Shown: in pieces, positions 1 through 6,428 of the stretch
How positions within the stretch are numbered: position 1 is the first letter of the stretch
Layout of the letters: every line of letters begins with the position of its first letter
Origin: Deltaproteobacteria bacterium
GTDB lineage: Bacteria; Desulfobacterota; DSM-4660; Desulfatiglandales; Desulfatiglandaceae
Assembly (NCBI GenBank): GCA_029932035.1
Contig: JAOZQV010000050.1
Span: 1-13,929 of the forward strand
Length of the DNA stretch: 13,929 nt
Direction of reading: 5' to 3'
The notes under the pieces: model-generated
Told to the model about the DNA's origin: nothing
The model's input: only the letters and a program-made list of their open reading frames with translations
Databases searched by the model: none
Position numbers and translations under genes: made by a program

Positions 1-1211
1 AAGAGGATTTTCTTTGACACATCTTCCACCGTCTTTACCAGCAGGTAGCCAAGAGGTCTTTTATCTAACCTGTGGCAGAGATCTGAGTAGATAGAACCAA
101 AAGGCGCGTCATGGTGAAAAAAAGCCCGGTGAATGGCTCGATAAACCTGAAAAACGGCCTTATCAGCGGGAGATGTCCTGCTCACGCGGGGGTTCATCTC
201 TTTGCTGCAGAGTCCAGTATCGGGATCACAGGCATACAGATAAAAACCATCTTCCTGGGGAAAATCAAAGTCCGGGACAAACTCCTGCCACCTCTCCTGG
301 ATATGTTCCATTCGGTCAAGGACAGAGGCCAATGTCTCAAAGCCCTTATGTATCCCCCCGAAATGGATCCCCTTATAACCCAGACCTTTGAGAACCACTG
401 CAAGTCGAGCTGCGCGCTCAATAGTCGCGGCGTGGCCATTGCTCTTTTCCTTCCATTCGCTTTTAACCATCTCCAAGAGTCTTGGCGTCACAACTACACC
501 AGGAACCTTACCCTCAGACATCACCTTAGCCACATTCGGTGTCAGGAGATAAACCGAGCCTAATGTGGGGACCTGCATCTCCCAGTCCCGCTGCACGCAC
601 AGCGCCTCGTGGAACTTGCGCGCATCATACCCCAACTGTGTAATGGCAAAGCGCGCCGACGCTCCTACCTTTTTGTAAAGTTTGAAATACTGGCAGAGGG
701 ACTCTTCTTCTGTACGTTTAAAAGGCGAAAACGCGCACCCCACCAAGAAATCCTCCCTGTCTCCGCGAGACAGTGTTCCCTCGTCCATCATCTTAAGCAT
801 CAACAGTAATGACACAGAGTCTAAGTCAAAGACAGGGGCGCCCTGGCCGGCAAACCCTTCTCCGGCAAAGTCGCCCGTAAGGGCTAAGACATTTTTAATG
901 CCGAGATGTCCTAATTGAAGCGCTCGGCTCTCGAGACCCACCCGATTCTGATCGCGACAGGTAAAATGTACAATTACGTCCATCCCCCTGTTGACGATCT
1001 CTCTGCCTAATACATCCGGGCTTAGAGAAGGATGCCCTCCGGGATTGTCAGTTATGGTAACCGCTGATATCCTGCCGTCTGAAAGGGCGTCCTCTGCTAT
1101 GCTCATGACCGTATCAACAGAACGCCCCTTTGACTGTTCTCCGGGAACCAGTTCCATGGTTATGACAAAACAGCTTGAATCAGAGATATCTTCTCGAAAA
1201 TTCGATCCCAT
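1..1211 (-). CDS. Methylenetetrahydrofolate reductase, MetF family (3' part missing at window edge)
   Basis: The minus strand is open from an ATG at 1211 to the window edge, giving about 403 residues with no stop. The N-terminal ~290 residues look like the MTHFR TIM barrel: TDNPGG at about 54-59, HFTCRDQNR at about 82-90 and LALTGD at about 109-114 are the folate/FAD-site signatures. The enzyme interconverts methylene- and methyl-tetrahydrofolate, in the cytoplasm. The sequence continues well past the barrel (RAIHRAFF, LGYLLVKTVEDVSKK), as in the longer anaerobe proteins that carry a cysteine-rich MTHFR_C domain; that domain would lie beyond the edge and is not seen. The start is preceded by AGGA about 11 bases upstream, a weak ribosome site. 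Upstream lies a repeat-bearing spacer, so co-transcription with the exporter genes is uncertain. The family is confident; the exact pathway role is inferred. Confidence 0.88.
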   Translation of the reverse strand, partial: MGSNFREDISDSSCFVITMELVPGEQSKGRSVDTVMSIAEDALSDGRISAVTITDNPGGHPSLSPDVLGREIVNRGMDVIVHFTCRDQNRVGLESRALQLGHLGIKNVLALTGDFAGEGFAGQGAPVFDLDSVSLLLMLKMMDEGTLSRGDREDFLVGCAFSPFKRTEEESLCQYFKLYKKVGASARFAITQLGYDARKFHEALCVQRDWEMQVPTLGSVYLLTPNVAKVMSEGKVPGVVVTPRLLEMVKSEWKEKSNGHAATIERAARLAVVLKGLGYKGIHFGGIHKGFETLASVLDRMEHIQERWQEFVPDFDFPQEDGFYLYACDPDTGLCSKEMNPRVSRTSPADKAVFQVYRAIHRAFFHHDAPFGSIYSDLCHRLDKRPLGYLLVKTVEDVSKKIL

Positions 1212-1255
1212 ATTTCCCAATCCTAACCCGAATAAATCGTACCCGAAAAGGTCTT

Positions 1256-1402
1256 ACGCAAAGGCGCAAAGACGCAAAGAAAACCTAAAGTCTATTGGCA
1301 ACAGACCAGGACCCAACCTTCTGTGAATGTGTTAAGCCACATCAATAACGATCTTCGCAATTTCATTTTCAGTCATAATTTTTTATCTTTGCGGCTTTGC
1401 GT
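1256..1402. repeat. Inverted repeat of CGCAAAG-type words flanking a gene remnant
   Basis: The left arm (1256-1279) is made of CGCAAAG-like units (ACGCAAAG, GCGCAAAG, ACGCAAAG). The right arm (1387-1402) reads CTTTGCGGCTTTGCGT, the reverse complement of the same word. The arms are about 107 bases apart and enclose the GxxExxY remnant at 1299-1376. Such word arrays often sit beside small GxxExxY genes in environmental anaerobes (from memory, not checked). A related single arm lies at 9399-9423. The arms could also fold as a long-range hairpin in the spacer between two minus-strand genes. Confidence 0.7.
1299..1376 (-). pseudogene. Remnant of a GxxExxY-family protein (N-terminal 26 codons, internal stop)
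   Basis: On the minus strand from the ATG at 1374-1376 the reading is MTENEIAKIVIDVA, then a TAA stop at 1332-1334, then in the same frame HIHRRLGPGLL. This is the hallmark N-terminus of GxxExxY proteins (a tyrosine or similar residue where the stop lies, then K/x-IH and LGPGLLES). Homology ends right after LGPGLL at about 1299, where the expected ESVY does not follow, and the sequence runs into the CGCAAAG arm. So about four fifths of the gene is gone and a nonsense codon lies in what is left. The remnant sits between the two inverted arms. The identification rests on a short motif, but the match is specific. Confidence 0.72.
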
Positions 1403-1424
1403 GAGGAAAAAGTTGAATCATTAT

Positions 1425-2210
1425 TCATTCCTTGTGCGGTTTTGACTTTGCGAAAACCAGACCCACAACAAGTCCTGCGAGTGCGGCTATCATTATGCAT
1501 AGGAATCCGTAAGCAACGGCATGGCTCTTAGCCATACGATAAACCAGCTCTGGAAAACCGACCATAATAACCTTTAAAGGAGCACTCTCACGAAAGAGCA
1601 ATTCCCCATTTTGAATGACAGAGAGGAAGACTTGATAGCTCCCCGGGGTTGCGTTGGAGGAAAGTGTAAAGGAACCCTTTACAGTCGATCGATTGCCGGA
1701 AGAGGAAGAAACCTTTAATACCCCGGGGAATATCCCGTAAAGCTGCAGGCTTTCCTTGAGCTGCAAAAACTCCTTAAATATCCTGTCATTTTCGACCTCC
1801 TTTATGTGGCCCGAGAATGAAACACGCTTTTTAAGCGCCTCATAACCCCACAATGCACCGATACTCGGACTGGTGAGCAGGGCCGGTTCGCTGCTCAGGG
1901 CTAAATAGAGGGTAGGAGCGCCTCTGACAACAATTTCTCCCCCGTTCATCCACAAACCCAAACGCCGCACCTTTTGCACCACTGCTTCCTTTATATCCCT
2001 ACCCATTATTTCCACAATAACATCACATTCTCGGGGAATCTCTGCTGAAAGATTGATTCTCGTCCCGTTGTATAACGCCCCGACCCGGACCAGATCCGGA
2101 TTGAGAATAAGTTTTGAAGAAGCCGCGTACAAGGGGATAGAGATCAATAAAAAAAACAGGGCCGCAGGTACGCATAAAACCAATTTGGAAATATGTTTTT
2201 CCGGTTTCAT
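1425..2210 (-). CDS. Alph_Pro_TM-type (TIGR02186-like) membrane-anchored protein paired with a TauE/SafE exporter
   Basis: 261 residues. A hydrophobic N-terminus (about 8-29, ending LYAASS) looks like a signal peptide or anchor. A long extracytoplasmic part follows, and a single membrane helix lies at about 231-253 (AVAYGFLCIMIAALAGLVVG) before a short basic tail. The overall form matches the family called putative transmembrane protein Alph_Pro_TM, which typically sits next to TauE/SafE permeases; its biochemical function is not known to me. The start is well supported: GGGAGG lies just upstream of ATG 2208-2210 and overlaps the end of the exporter gene, whose stop is one base away, so the two are translationally coupled. 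A role as a periplasmic partner of the exporter is inferred from this pairing. No catalytic motif is visible. Confidence 0.8.
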   Translation of the reverse strand: MKPEKHISKLVLCVPAALFFLLISIPLYAASSKLILNPDLVRVGALYNGTRINLSAEIPRECDVIVEIMGRDIKEAVVQKVRRLGLWMNGGEIVVRGAPTLYLALSSEPALLTSPSIGALWGYEALKKRVSFSGHIKEVENDRIFKEFLQLKESLQLYGIFPGVLKVSSSSGNRSTVKGSFTLSSNATPGSYQVFLSVIQNGELLFRESAPLKVIMVGFPELVYRMAKSHAVAYGFLCIMIAALAGLVVGLVFAKSKPHKE

Positions 2211-2211
2211 C

Positions 2212-3144
2212 TTACCTCCCCCCCTTGATGCCCAGCATCAGGTCTGGTGAAAAGGTAAGCTCCACAAGGATCTTGACCATAACCAGGAGTACGACGGAGG
2301 CCAAAACCAATTTGAGGTAGTCCGCATTGAGCTTGTGGCCTAACCGCGCCCCGAATTGGGCCCCAACCGTGGATCCTGATAACAGAATCAGGGCCAGTGC
2401 CAGATCTACCGTATGGTTTGTAATGGCCTGCATTGCGGTAATATTGGCACAGACCAGGACTTCCTGAAAAAGATTTGTGCCCACCACCACATGCATCGGC
2501 ATACGGAGAACATAGCACATTGTTGGGAGCATTATGAAGCCTCCGCCCACACCCAAGATAGCCGCCACCATGCCCGCAAACCCGCCTGCGAAGACAGGGA
2601 GTATAGGAGAAAGGGTCACGTCCGACTTGTTAAATCGCATTTCCCATGGGAGGGCCTGAAACAGACGGTCATGGAAGAATCTCTTTTTGGATTTATCAAT
2701 CGAACCGCTAACCCCTTTTTTCTTTAAGAGACAGTTAATACTATCCGCCATCATGAGAAAGCCCAAAATCCCTAACAGCACCACATAGGTGACCTCGATA
2801 AAGAAGTCTACCTCACCAACCTCCCTCATGAATTTGATGATCTCTACACCCACGGTGCTACCGACAAATCCTCCGGCAAAAATCAACAGGCCCATCTTGA
2901 AGTCCACACTACCCATACGGTAGTGGGCATAGGCTCCGGAAGTAGCTGAAGCCACAATCTGGTTTGAATCTGTGGCAGCGGCTACGGTTGGAGGTATGCC
3001 GGCCATAATCAGCAAAGGTGTCAAGAGAAATCCGCCCCCCACACCGCTGAGTCCGGAGAAAAATCCCACCGACCCTCCTAAGCCCAGGAGAAGGAAAATA
3101 TTAACGCTGTATCCCGCAATGGGGGAATAAAGGCTCCATATCAT
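2212..3144 (-). CDS. TauE/SafE (TSUP) family sulfite/anion exporter
   Basis: 310 residues, strongly hydrophobic, with the two-fold repeat of the TSUP family: SGLSGVGGGFLLTP at about 30-43 and GVGGGFIMLP at about 198-207, each followed by a conserved polar segment (ATDSNQIVASATSGA in the first half, VVGTNLFQEVL in the second). A basic cytoplasmic loop at about 138-178 separates the halves. Family members export sulfite, sulfoacetate or other organosulfur/anionic compounds across the inner membrane, or import them; the substrate cannot be read from sequence. The gene is first in a tight unit with the Alph_Pro_TM-type gene (1-base gap). The ATG at 3142-3144 lacks a clear Shine-Dalgarno sequence, so the start is the least certain part. 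Upstream is the divergent spacer shared with the oxidoreductase operon. Confidence 0.9.
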   Translation of the reverse strand: MIWSLYSPIAGYSVNIFLLLGLGGSVGFFSGLSGVGGGFLLTPLLIMAGIPPTVAAATDSNQIVASATSGAYAHYRMGSVDFKMGLLIFAGGFVGSTVGVEIIKFMREVGEVDFFIEVTYVVLLGILGFLMMADSINCLLKKKGVSGSIDKSKKRFFHDRLFQALPWEMRFNKSDVTLSPILPVFAGGFAGMVAAILGVGGGFIMLPTMCYVLRMPMHVVVGTNLFQEVLVCANITAMQAITNHTVDLALALILLSGSTVGAQFGARLGHKLNADYLKLVLASVVLLVMVKILVELTFSPDLMLGIKGGR

Positions 3145-3161
3145 GGCAAGCTGAACCCGAA

Positions 3162-3197
3162 AAGTGCCTAAAATGCATAAAGTTTGAAGTGCCTAAA
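3162..3197. repeat. Two direct copies of AAGTGCCTAAA
   Basis: AAGTGCCTAAA occurs at 3162-3172 and again at 3187-3197, a 25-base offset, with the similar ATGCATAAAG between. Words of this kind recur in spacers of Desulfobacterota genomes (from memory). No coding remnant is visible inside the repeat. Confidence 0.55.
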
Positions 3198-3365
3198 GTT
3201 ATGGCGGTGCGAATAATGATACTGGATACTGGATGGATTTTTTACGGGCGCATCTTAATCGTACTCTTAATCATAATCCTAATTCAAAAACAACATACTG
3301 CACCTCATTTGTCAACAAAATGAGAAGGTTGACGCCCATGTACAAAGTCCTTTTTACATGGATTT

Positions 3366-3392
3366 CGGGATTCAGTCCCGCGCATCGCGGGA
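3366..3392. repeat. GC-rich hairpin with two alternative stems
   Basis: TCCCGCG (3376-3382), a CAT loop and CGCGGGA (3386-3392) form a perfect 7-bp stem. An alternative 5-bp stem pairs CGGGA (3366-3370) with TCCCG (3376-3380), so the two are mutually exclusive. No T-run follows on either strand, and it lies between divergent genes, so it is not a usual terminator. Confidence 0.5.
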
Positions 3393-3654
3393 TAGGAATT
3401 GCGAAGTATTATAATTAGTTAGAGCTAAGGGTATTACTCAAAACCCCGAACTTTCCGAGTTTTTAGGAGACCATCGAAGGTTGCATTCTTATCACCGTAC
3501 ATCATTTTGTAAACGTTTTGTAGTGCAAAATTAGCGTCTTTTTACGAGGCCTTAAGGGTCTTAAATTTTGTCCTTGTCCCTAACCCTGAACGTTGAACCC
3601 TGAACCTGTGAACCCTTACGATTTATCAAATATAAAAAAAATCCAACAAAAATC

Positions 3655-3683
3655 TTGACAAAATGAAAACCAAAATATATTAA
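3655..3683 (+). promoter_or_regulatory. Possible sigma70-like promoter for the 2-oxoacid:ferredoxin oxidoreductase operon
   Basis: TTGACA at 3655-3660 is a perfect -35 consensus. TATTAA at 3678-3683 lies 17 bases further on as a candidate -10; TATATT at 3676-3681 is an alternative with a 15-base gap. The surroundings are very AT-rich. Transcription would begin near 3690, leaving a leader of about 80 bases before the ferredoxin gene. This is a sequence match only. Confidence 0.42.
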
Positions 3684-3771
3684 AAAAGTTTTTTCAAACA
3701 TCCATGCGCAAACTTATTCCCTGCACAGACATCGGGAGATCGGTTCATATCTAAACTAAGCGGTAGATAAT

Positions 3772-4014
3772 ATGGCAAAAAAGACAAAAAAAGGTAAGAT
3801 AACGATTGACAGAGAACTCTGCAAAGGGTGTCACATTTGCATTGAAGTCTGTCCGAACAACAGAATTGAAGTGGACGAGGAACTCAACAAGAAAGGTTAC
3901 TCTCCAGCCCGACCCAAAGAAAACGTTTCTGAAGGCGAAAAGGGATGTGTCGGATGCGCCATGTGCGCCACTGTCTGCCCTGAAGTAGCTATAGAGGTGT
4001 ATCGTGCCCAGTGA
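3772..4014 (+). CDS. 2-oxoacid:ferredoxin oxidoreductase delta subunit (KorD-like), 2x[4Fe-4S] ferredoxin
   Basis: 80 residues with two CxxCxxCxxxC motifs (Cys 17, 20, 23, 27 and Cys 59, 62, 65, 69), each ending in CP, the pattern of a bacterial-type two-cluster ferredoxin. The lysine-rich N-terminus is typical of delta subunits. It carries electrons from the catalytic heterodimer to external ferredoxin in the cytoplasm. It is the first gene of a delta-alpha-beta-gamma operon and its end overlaps the alpha gene by 11 bases. No strong Shine-Dalgarno sequence is seen before ATG 3772, only GGTAG about 6 bases upstream, although the start fits the family well. Function follows from motifs plus context. 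Confidence 0.92.
   Translation: MAKKTKKGKITIDRELCKGCHICIEVCPNNRIEVDEELNKKGYSPARPKENVSEGEKGCVGCAMCATVCPEVAIEVYRAQ
3993..3999 (+). promoter_or_regulatory. Ribosome binding site deciding a GTG start for the alpha subunit
   Basis: AGAGGTG lies four bases before GTG 4004-4006 and inside the end of the ferredoxin gene. In-frame ATGs at 4019 and 4025 lack a site at normal spacing, so the GTG start is preferred. Confidence 0.6.
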
Positions 4015-5098
4015 AAAAATGTTAATGAACGGTTCCCAAACAGTGGGAGAAGCGGCGGTACGTGCCGGTTGTCGTTACTATTTTGGTTATCCCATCACCC
4101 CTCAAAACGAGCTGCCTGAGTATCTCTCTGCAAGGATGCCCGAGGTGGGCGGCACCTTTATCCAGGGTGAGAGCGAAATCGCATCCATAAACATGGTCCT
4201 CGGCGCCTCGGTGTCCGGAGCCAGAACCATGACCTCATCATCATCCCCCGGCGTCTCCCTGAAGCAGGAAGGGATCTCTTATATGGCGGGGATGGAGCTT
4301 CCCGCGGTCATAATTAACATGATGCGCGGGGGGCCGGGTCTCGGAAATATAGCTCCTTCAGCGGCCGATTATTTTCAGGCCACAAGGGGCGGAGGTCACG
4401 GTGACTACAGGACTCCTGTACTGGCTCCGGGCGGGGGCCAGGAATTGGTTGACTTGACATTTGAGGCCTTTGATCTCGCTGATAAGTACCGTAATCCGGT
4501 CCTGATTTTGGGTGACGGCCTGATGGGGCAGATTATGGAACCGGTGGTTTTCCCCGACTTCATAGACCTTAAGGACCTGCCCGAAAAGGACTGGGCACTT
4601 CGAGGCTGTAAGGGCAGGGAAGCAAGGGCCGTATTTTCCATGATCCTTGGACAGAAGGGTGAGCTTTATCGACATAATCTGGATCTCCAGAAAAAATATG
4701 ACCGCATAACGGCTGAAGAACAGCGCTGGGAAACGAAGTGCCCAGAAAATACTGAGCTTATCGTAGTGGCCTACGGCTCTGCGGCGCGCATCGCTGAAAG
4801 CGCCATTGAAGAGCTCAAGACCGAGGGGATTAACGCAGGTCTGTTCAGACCGATAAGCCTTTGGCCCTTTCCCCTACCTGCCCTGCGAGAATTGTCTAAA
4901 CAGATTCCCAAGGTAGCGGTCTTTGAGTTGTGCTTAGGCCAGATGGTAGAAGATGTGATCCTATCTGTGGGCGAGAGATCCGAGATCTATTTTCACGGCC
5001 TGCCAGGAGGAATAATTCCCACCCCTGCCCAGGTGGCCGAATTTCTGCGATCGATCGTAAAGGGAGACGGAAAAGTGGGCCGGAGGATTGAAGTATGA
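4004..5098 (+). CDS. vorB: 2-oxoacid:ferredoxin oxidoreductase alpha subunit (VorB / KorA type)
   Basis: 364 residues, full length for the family. The pyruvate-ferredoxin-type pyrimidine-binding domain comes first: YPITPQNELPEYL at about 29-41, the acidic QGESEIA at about 54-60, TSSSSPG at about 77-83 and RGGPGLGN at about 108-115. A transketolase-C-like domain follows (IVVAYGSAARIAESAI, then LFRPISLWPFP). With the beta subunit it forms the thiamine-diphosphate enzyme that converts a 2-oxoacid and CoA to acyl-CoA, CO2 and reduced ferredoxin. The sequence resembles proteins annotated as 3-methyl-2-oxobutanoate (2-ketoisovalerate) dehydrogenase subunit VorB; 2-oxoglutarate is the other likely substrate, and sequence alone does not decide. 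It overlaps the ferredoxin gene by 11 bases and the beta gene by ATGA. Confidence 0.93.
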   Translation: MPSEKMLMNGSQTVGEAAVRAGCRYYFGYPITPQNELPEYLSARMPEVGGTFIQGESEIASINMVLGASVSGARTMTSSSSPGVSLKQEGISYMAGMELPAVIINMMRGGPGLGNIAPSAADYFQATRGGGHGDYRTPVLAPGGGQELVDLTFEAFDLADKYRNPVLILGDGLMGQIMEPVVFPDFIDLKDLPEKDWALRGCKGREARAVFSMILGQKGELYRHNLDLQKKYDRITAEEQRWETKCPENTELIVVAYGSAARIAESAIEELKTEGINAGLFRPISLWPFPLPALRELSKQIPKVAVFELCLGQMVEDVILSVGERSEIYFHGLPGGIIPTPAQVAEFLRSIVKGDGKVGRRIEV

Positions 5099-5868
5099 GT
5101 ACGGACATAGAATATAAAAAGATTTTTGGCTGGCCGGAGTCACTGAAGCACAACCCCACCCATTACTGCCCCGGATGCGGGCACTCAATCGCGCATCGTC
5201 TCGTTGCCGAGTGTTTGGATGAGATGGGACTCAGAGAAAAGACAATCGGTGTTCCGCCTGTGGGCTGCTCTGTCCTGGCTTACAACTATTTTAATTTTGA
5301 CATGGTTGAAGCGCCCCATGGAAGGGCACTCGCCGTTGCCACGGGCGTTAAAAGGGTTCACCCGGACAAATTCGTTCTCACCTATCAGGGTGACGGGGAT
5401 CTGGCTGCCATAGGCACGGCAGAGACCATTCATGCGGCAAACCGCGGAGAAAGGATTTCAACCATCTTTATCAATAACGCCATTTATGGGATGACCGGCG
5501 GCCAGATGGCTCCCACAACCCTCTTAGGCCAGAACGCCACAACGGCCCCCGGCGGTCGCGATTCAAGGCTCCACGGCCAGCCCATCGATATCTCGAGTAT
5601 GTTAGCCGTTTGCGGTGGTGTGGTTTTTGTTGAACGCTGCGCACTGACATCGGTCAAACAGATCCGAAAGGCCAAGAAGGCCATCAAAAAGTCCTTCCAG
5701 TGCCAGTTGGATGATCTCGGCTTTTCCTTGGTAGAACTCCTCTCCCCATGCCCCACAAACTGGAAGGTCTCACCCAAGGATTCCTGGGACTGGGTTAATG
5801 AAGAAATGGTGAAAACCTATCCCTTAGGTGTTATCAAAGATACCACCGGATACGAGGACAAAAAATGA
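5095..5868 (+). CDS. 2-oxoacid:ferredoxin oxidoreductase beta subunit (KorB-like), thiamine-diphosphate binding
   Basis: 257 residues. CPGCGH at 25-30 and VGCS at 57-60 are signatures of the beta subunits. GDGDLAAIG at about 99-107 followed by NNAIYGMTGGQ at about 127-137 is the GDG-to-NN thiamine-diphosphate/Mg motif. It supplies the cofactor site of the cytoplasmic alpha-beta-gamma-delta complex. The length is normal for the short beta subunits of 2-oxoglutarate/ketoisovalerate enzymes. Start and stop are fixed by ATGA overlaps with alpha (5095-5098) and gamma (5865-5868), which implies translational coupling and equal dosage. The C-terminal region (LVELLSPCPTNW) is also typical. Confidence 0.94.
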   Translation: MSTDIEYKKIFGWPESLKHNPTHYCPGCGHSIAHRLVAECLDEMGLREKTIGVPPVGCSVLAYNYFNFDMVEAPHGRALAVATGVKRVHPDKFVLTYQGDGDLAAIGTAETIHAANRGERISTIFINNAIYGMTGGQMAPTTLLGQNATTAPGGRDSRLHGQPIDISSMLAVCGGVVFVERCALTSVKQIRKAKKAIKKSFQCQLDDLGFSLVELLSPCPTNWKVSPKDSWDWVNEEMVKTYPLGVIKDTTGYEDKK

Positions 5869-6407
5869 TTACCCGAACAATTTTCGCAGGTTTTGGCGGC
5901 CAGGGTGTTTTGCTGATGGGTTATGTCCTTAGTCATGGCGCCATGCATAAAGGACTTGATGTGACTTATTTTCCCTCTTACGGCGCTGAAATGCGCGGAG
6001 GGACAGCCAACTGCACCGTAACCCTGTCTGACAAGAAGATCGCCTCGCCGGTAGCGTCCAACCCGGATATTCTCGTGGCCATGAACTTTCCCTCCCTTGA
6101 GAAGTTTGAATCCACAGTGGTTGAAGGAGGAACCGTTTTTCTCAACTCATCCCTTTTTGAAGAAAGACCTTCCCGTGATGATATCGATGTGGTCCCCGTG
6201 CCCATTATGGATCTGGCACGTGAAGCAGGCTCAGCACGCGGGGAAAATATGGTGATGATAGGCACAGTCTGTGCCAAGGCAGGATTGCTCTCTCTTGAAG
6301 AAACCATCAAGGGTATGCAGGCCGCCCTTAAGGGGAAGGATAAGTTCTTCTCACTCAATCAAAAGGCCATTGAAAGAGGTTTTGCCTTTGCGGCCGATGG
6401 GAAGTAA
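5865..6407 (+). CDS. 2-oxoacid:ferredoxin oxidoreductase gamma subunit (KorC/VorG type)
   Basis: 180 residues, matching the pyruvate ferredoxin/flavodoxin oxidoreductase gamma domain: GFGGQGV at 9-15 near the N-terminus, YGAEMRGG at 39-46 and ASPVASNPDILVAMN after it. The gamma subunit completes the 2-oxoacid:ferredoxin oxidoreductase and is thought to help CoA binding. Its start lies in the ATGA overlap with the beta gene. It is the last gene of the operon: the oppositely oriented mannose-6-phosphate isomerase ends only 21 bases away, and I see no obvious terminator hairpin in that gap. No other gene of known 2-oxoacid pathways is attached here. Confidence 0.93.
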   Translation: MITRTIFAGFGGQGVLLMGYVLSHGAMHKGLDVTYFPSYGAEMRGGTANCTVTLSDKKIASPVASNPDILVAMNFPSLEKFESTVVEGGTVFLNSSLFEERPSRDDIDVVPVPIMDLAREAGSARGENMVMIGTVCAKAGLLSLEETIKGMQAALKGKDKFFSLNQKAIERGFAFAADGK

Positions 6408-6428
6408 GTAACCTCCATTTTCAACCGT

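Larger units (their letters stand above)
3145..3771. other. Divergent intergenic spacer, AT-rich and repeat-bearing, no gene seen
   Basis: This 627-bp stretch separates the minus-strand exporter unit from the plus-strand oxidoreductase operon. I find no credible coding region; a 61-codon plus-strand frame at 3233-3418 has no recognisable content. It holds two copies of AAGTGCCTAAA, small inverted repeats (GTCAAC 3311-3316 / GTTGAC 3328-3333 and CATGTA 3337-3342 / TACATG 3355-3360), a GC-rich hairpin at 3376-3392, reiterated AACCCTGAAC words at about 3582-3617, and a possible promoter at 3655-3683. Confidence 0.7.

Noticed and set aside
111..563. 150-codon open frame on the plus strand
   Set aside because: It is antisense to the MTHFR gene, which reads through the whole interval with clear family motifs; the plus-strand product has no recognisable features.
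991..1326. 111-codon plus-strand open frame
   Set aside because: Overlaps the MTHFR 5' end in antisense and then the repeat arm; the C-terminal part is just translated CGCAAAG words.
2207..2518. 103-codon minus-strand frame inside the exporter gene
   Set aside because: Out-of-frame shadow of the TauE/SafE gene, which has full-length family features.
3376..3392. GC-rich hairpin as a transcription terminator
   Set aside because: It lies between divergent genes and is not followed by a T-run on either strand.
3145..3771. CRISPR array or riboswitch in the long divergent spacer
   Set aside because: Repeats are too few, short and irregular for CRISPR, and no known riboswitch core could be recognised.
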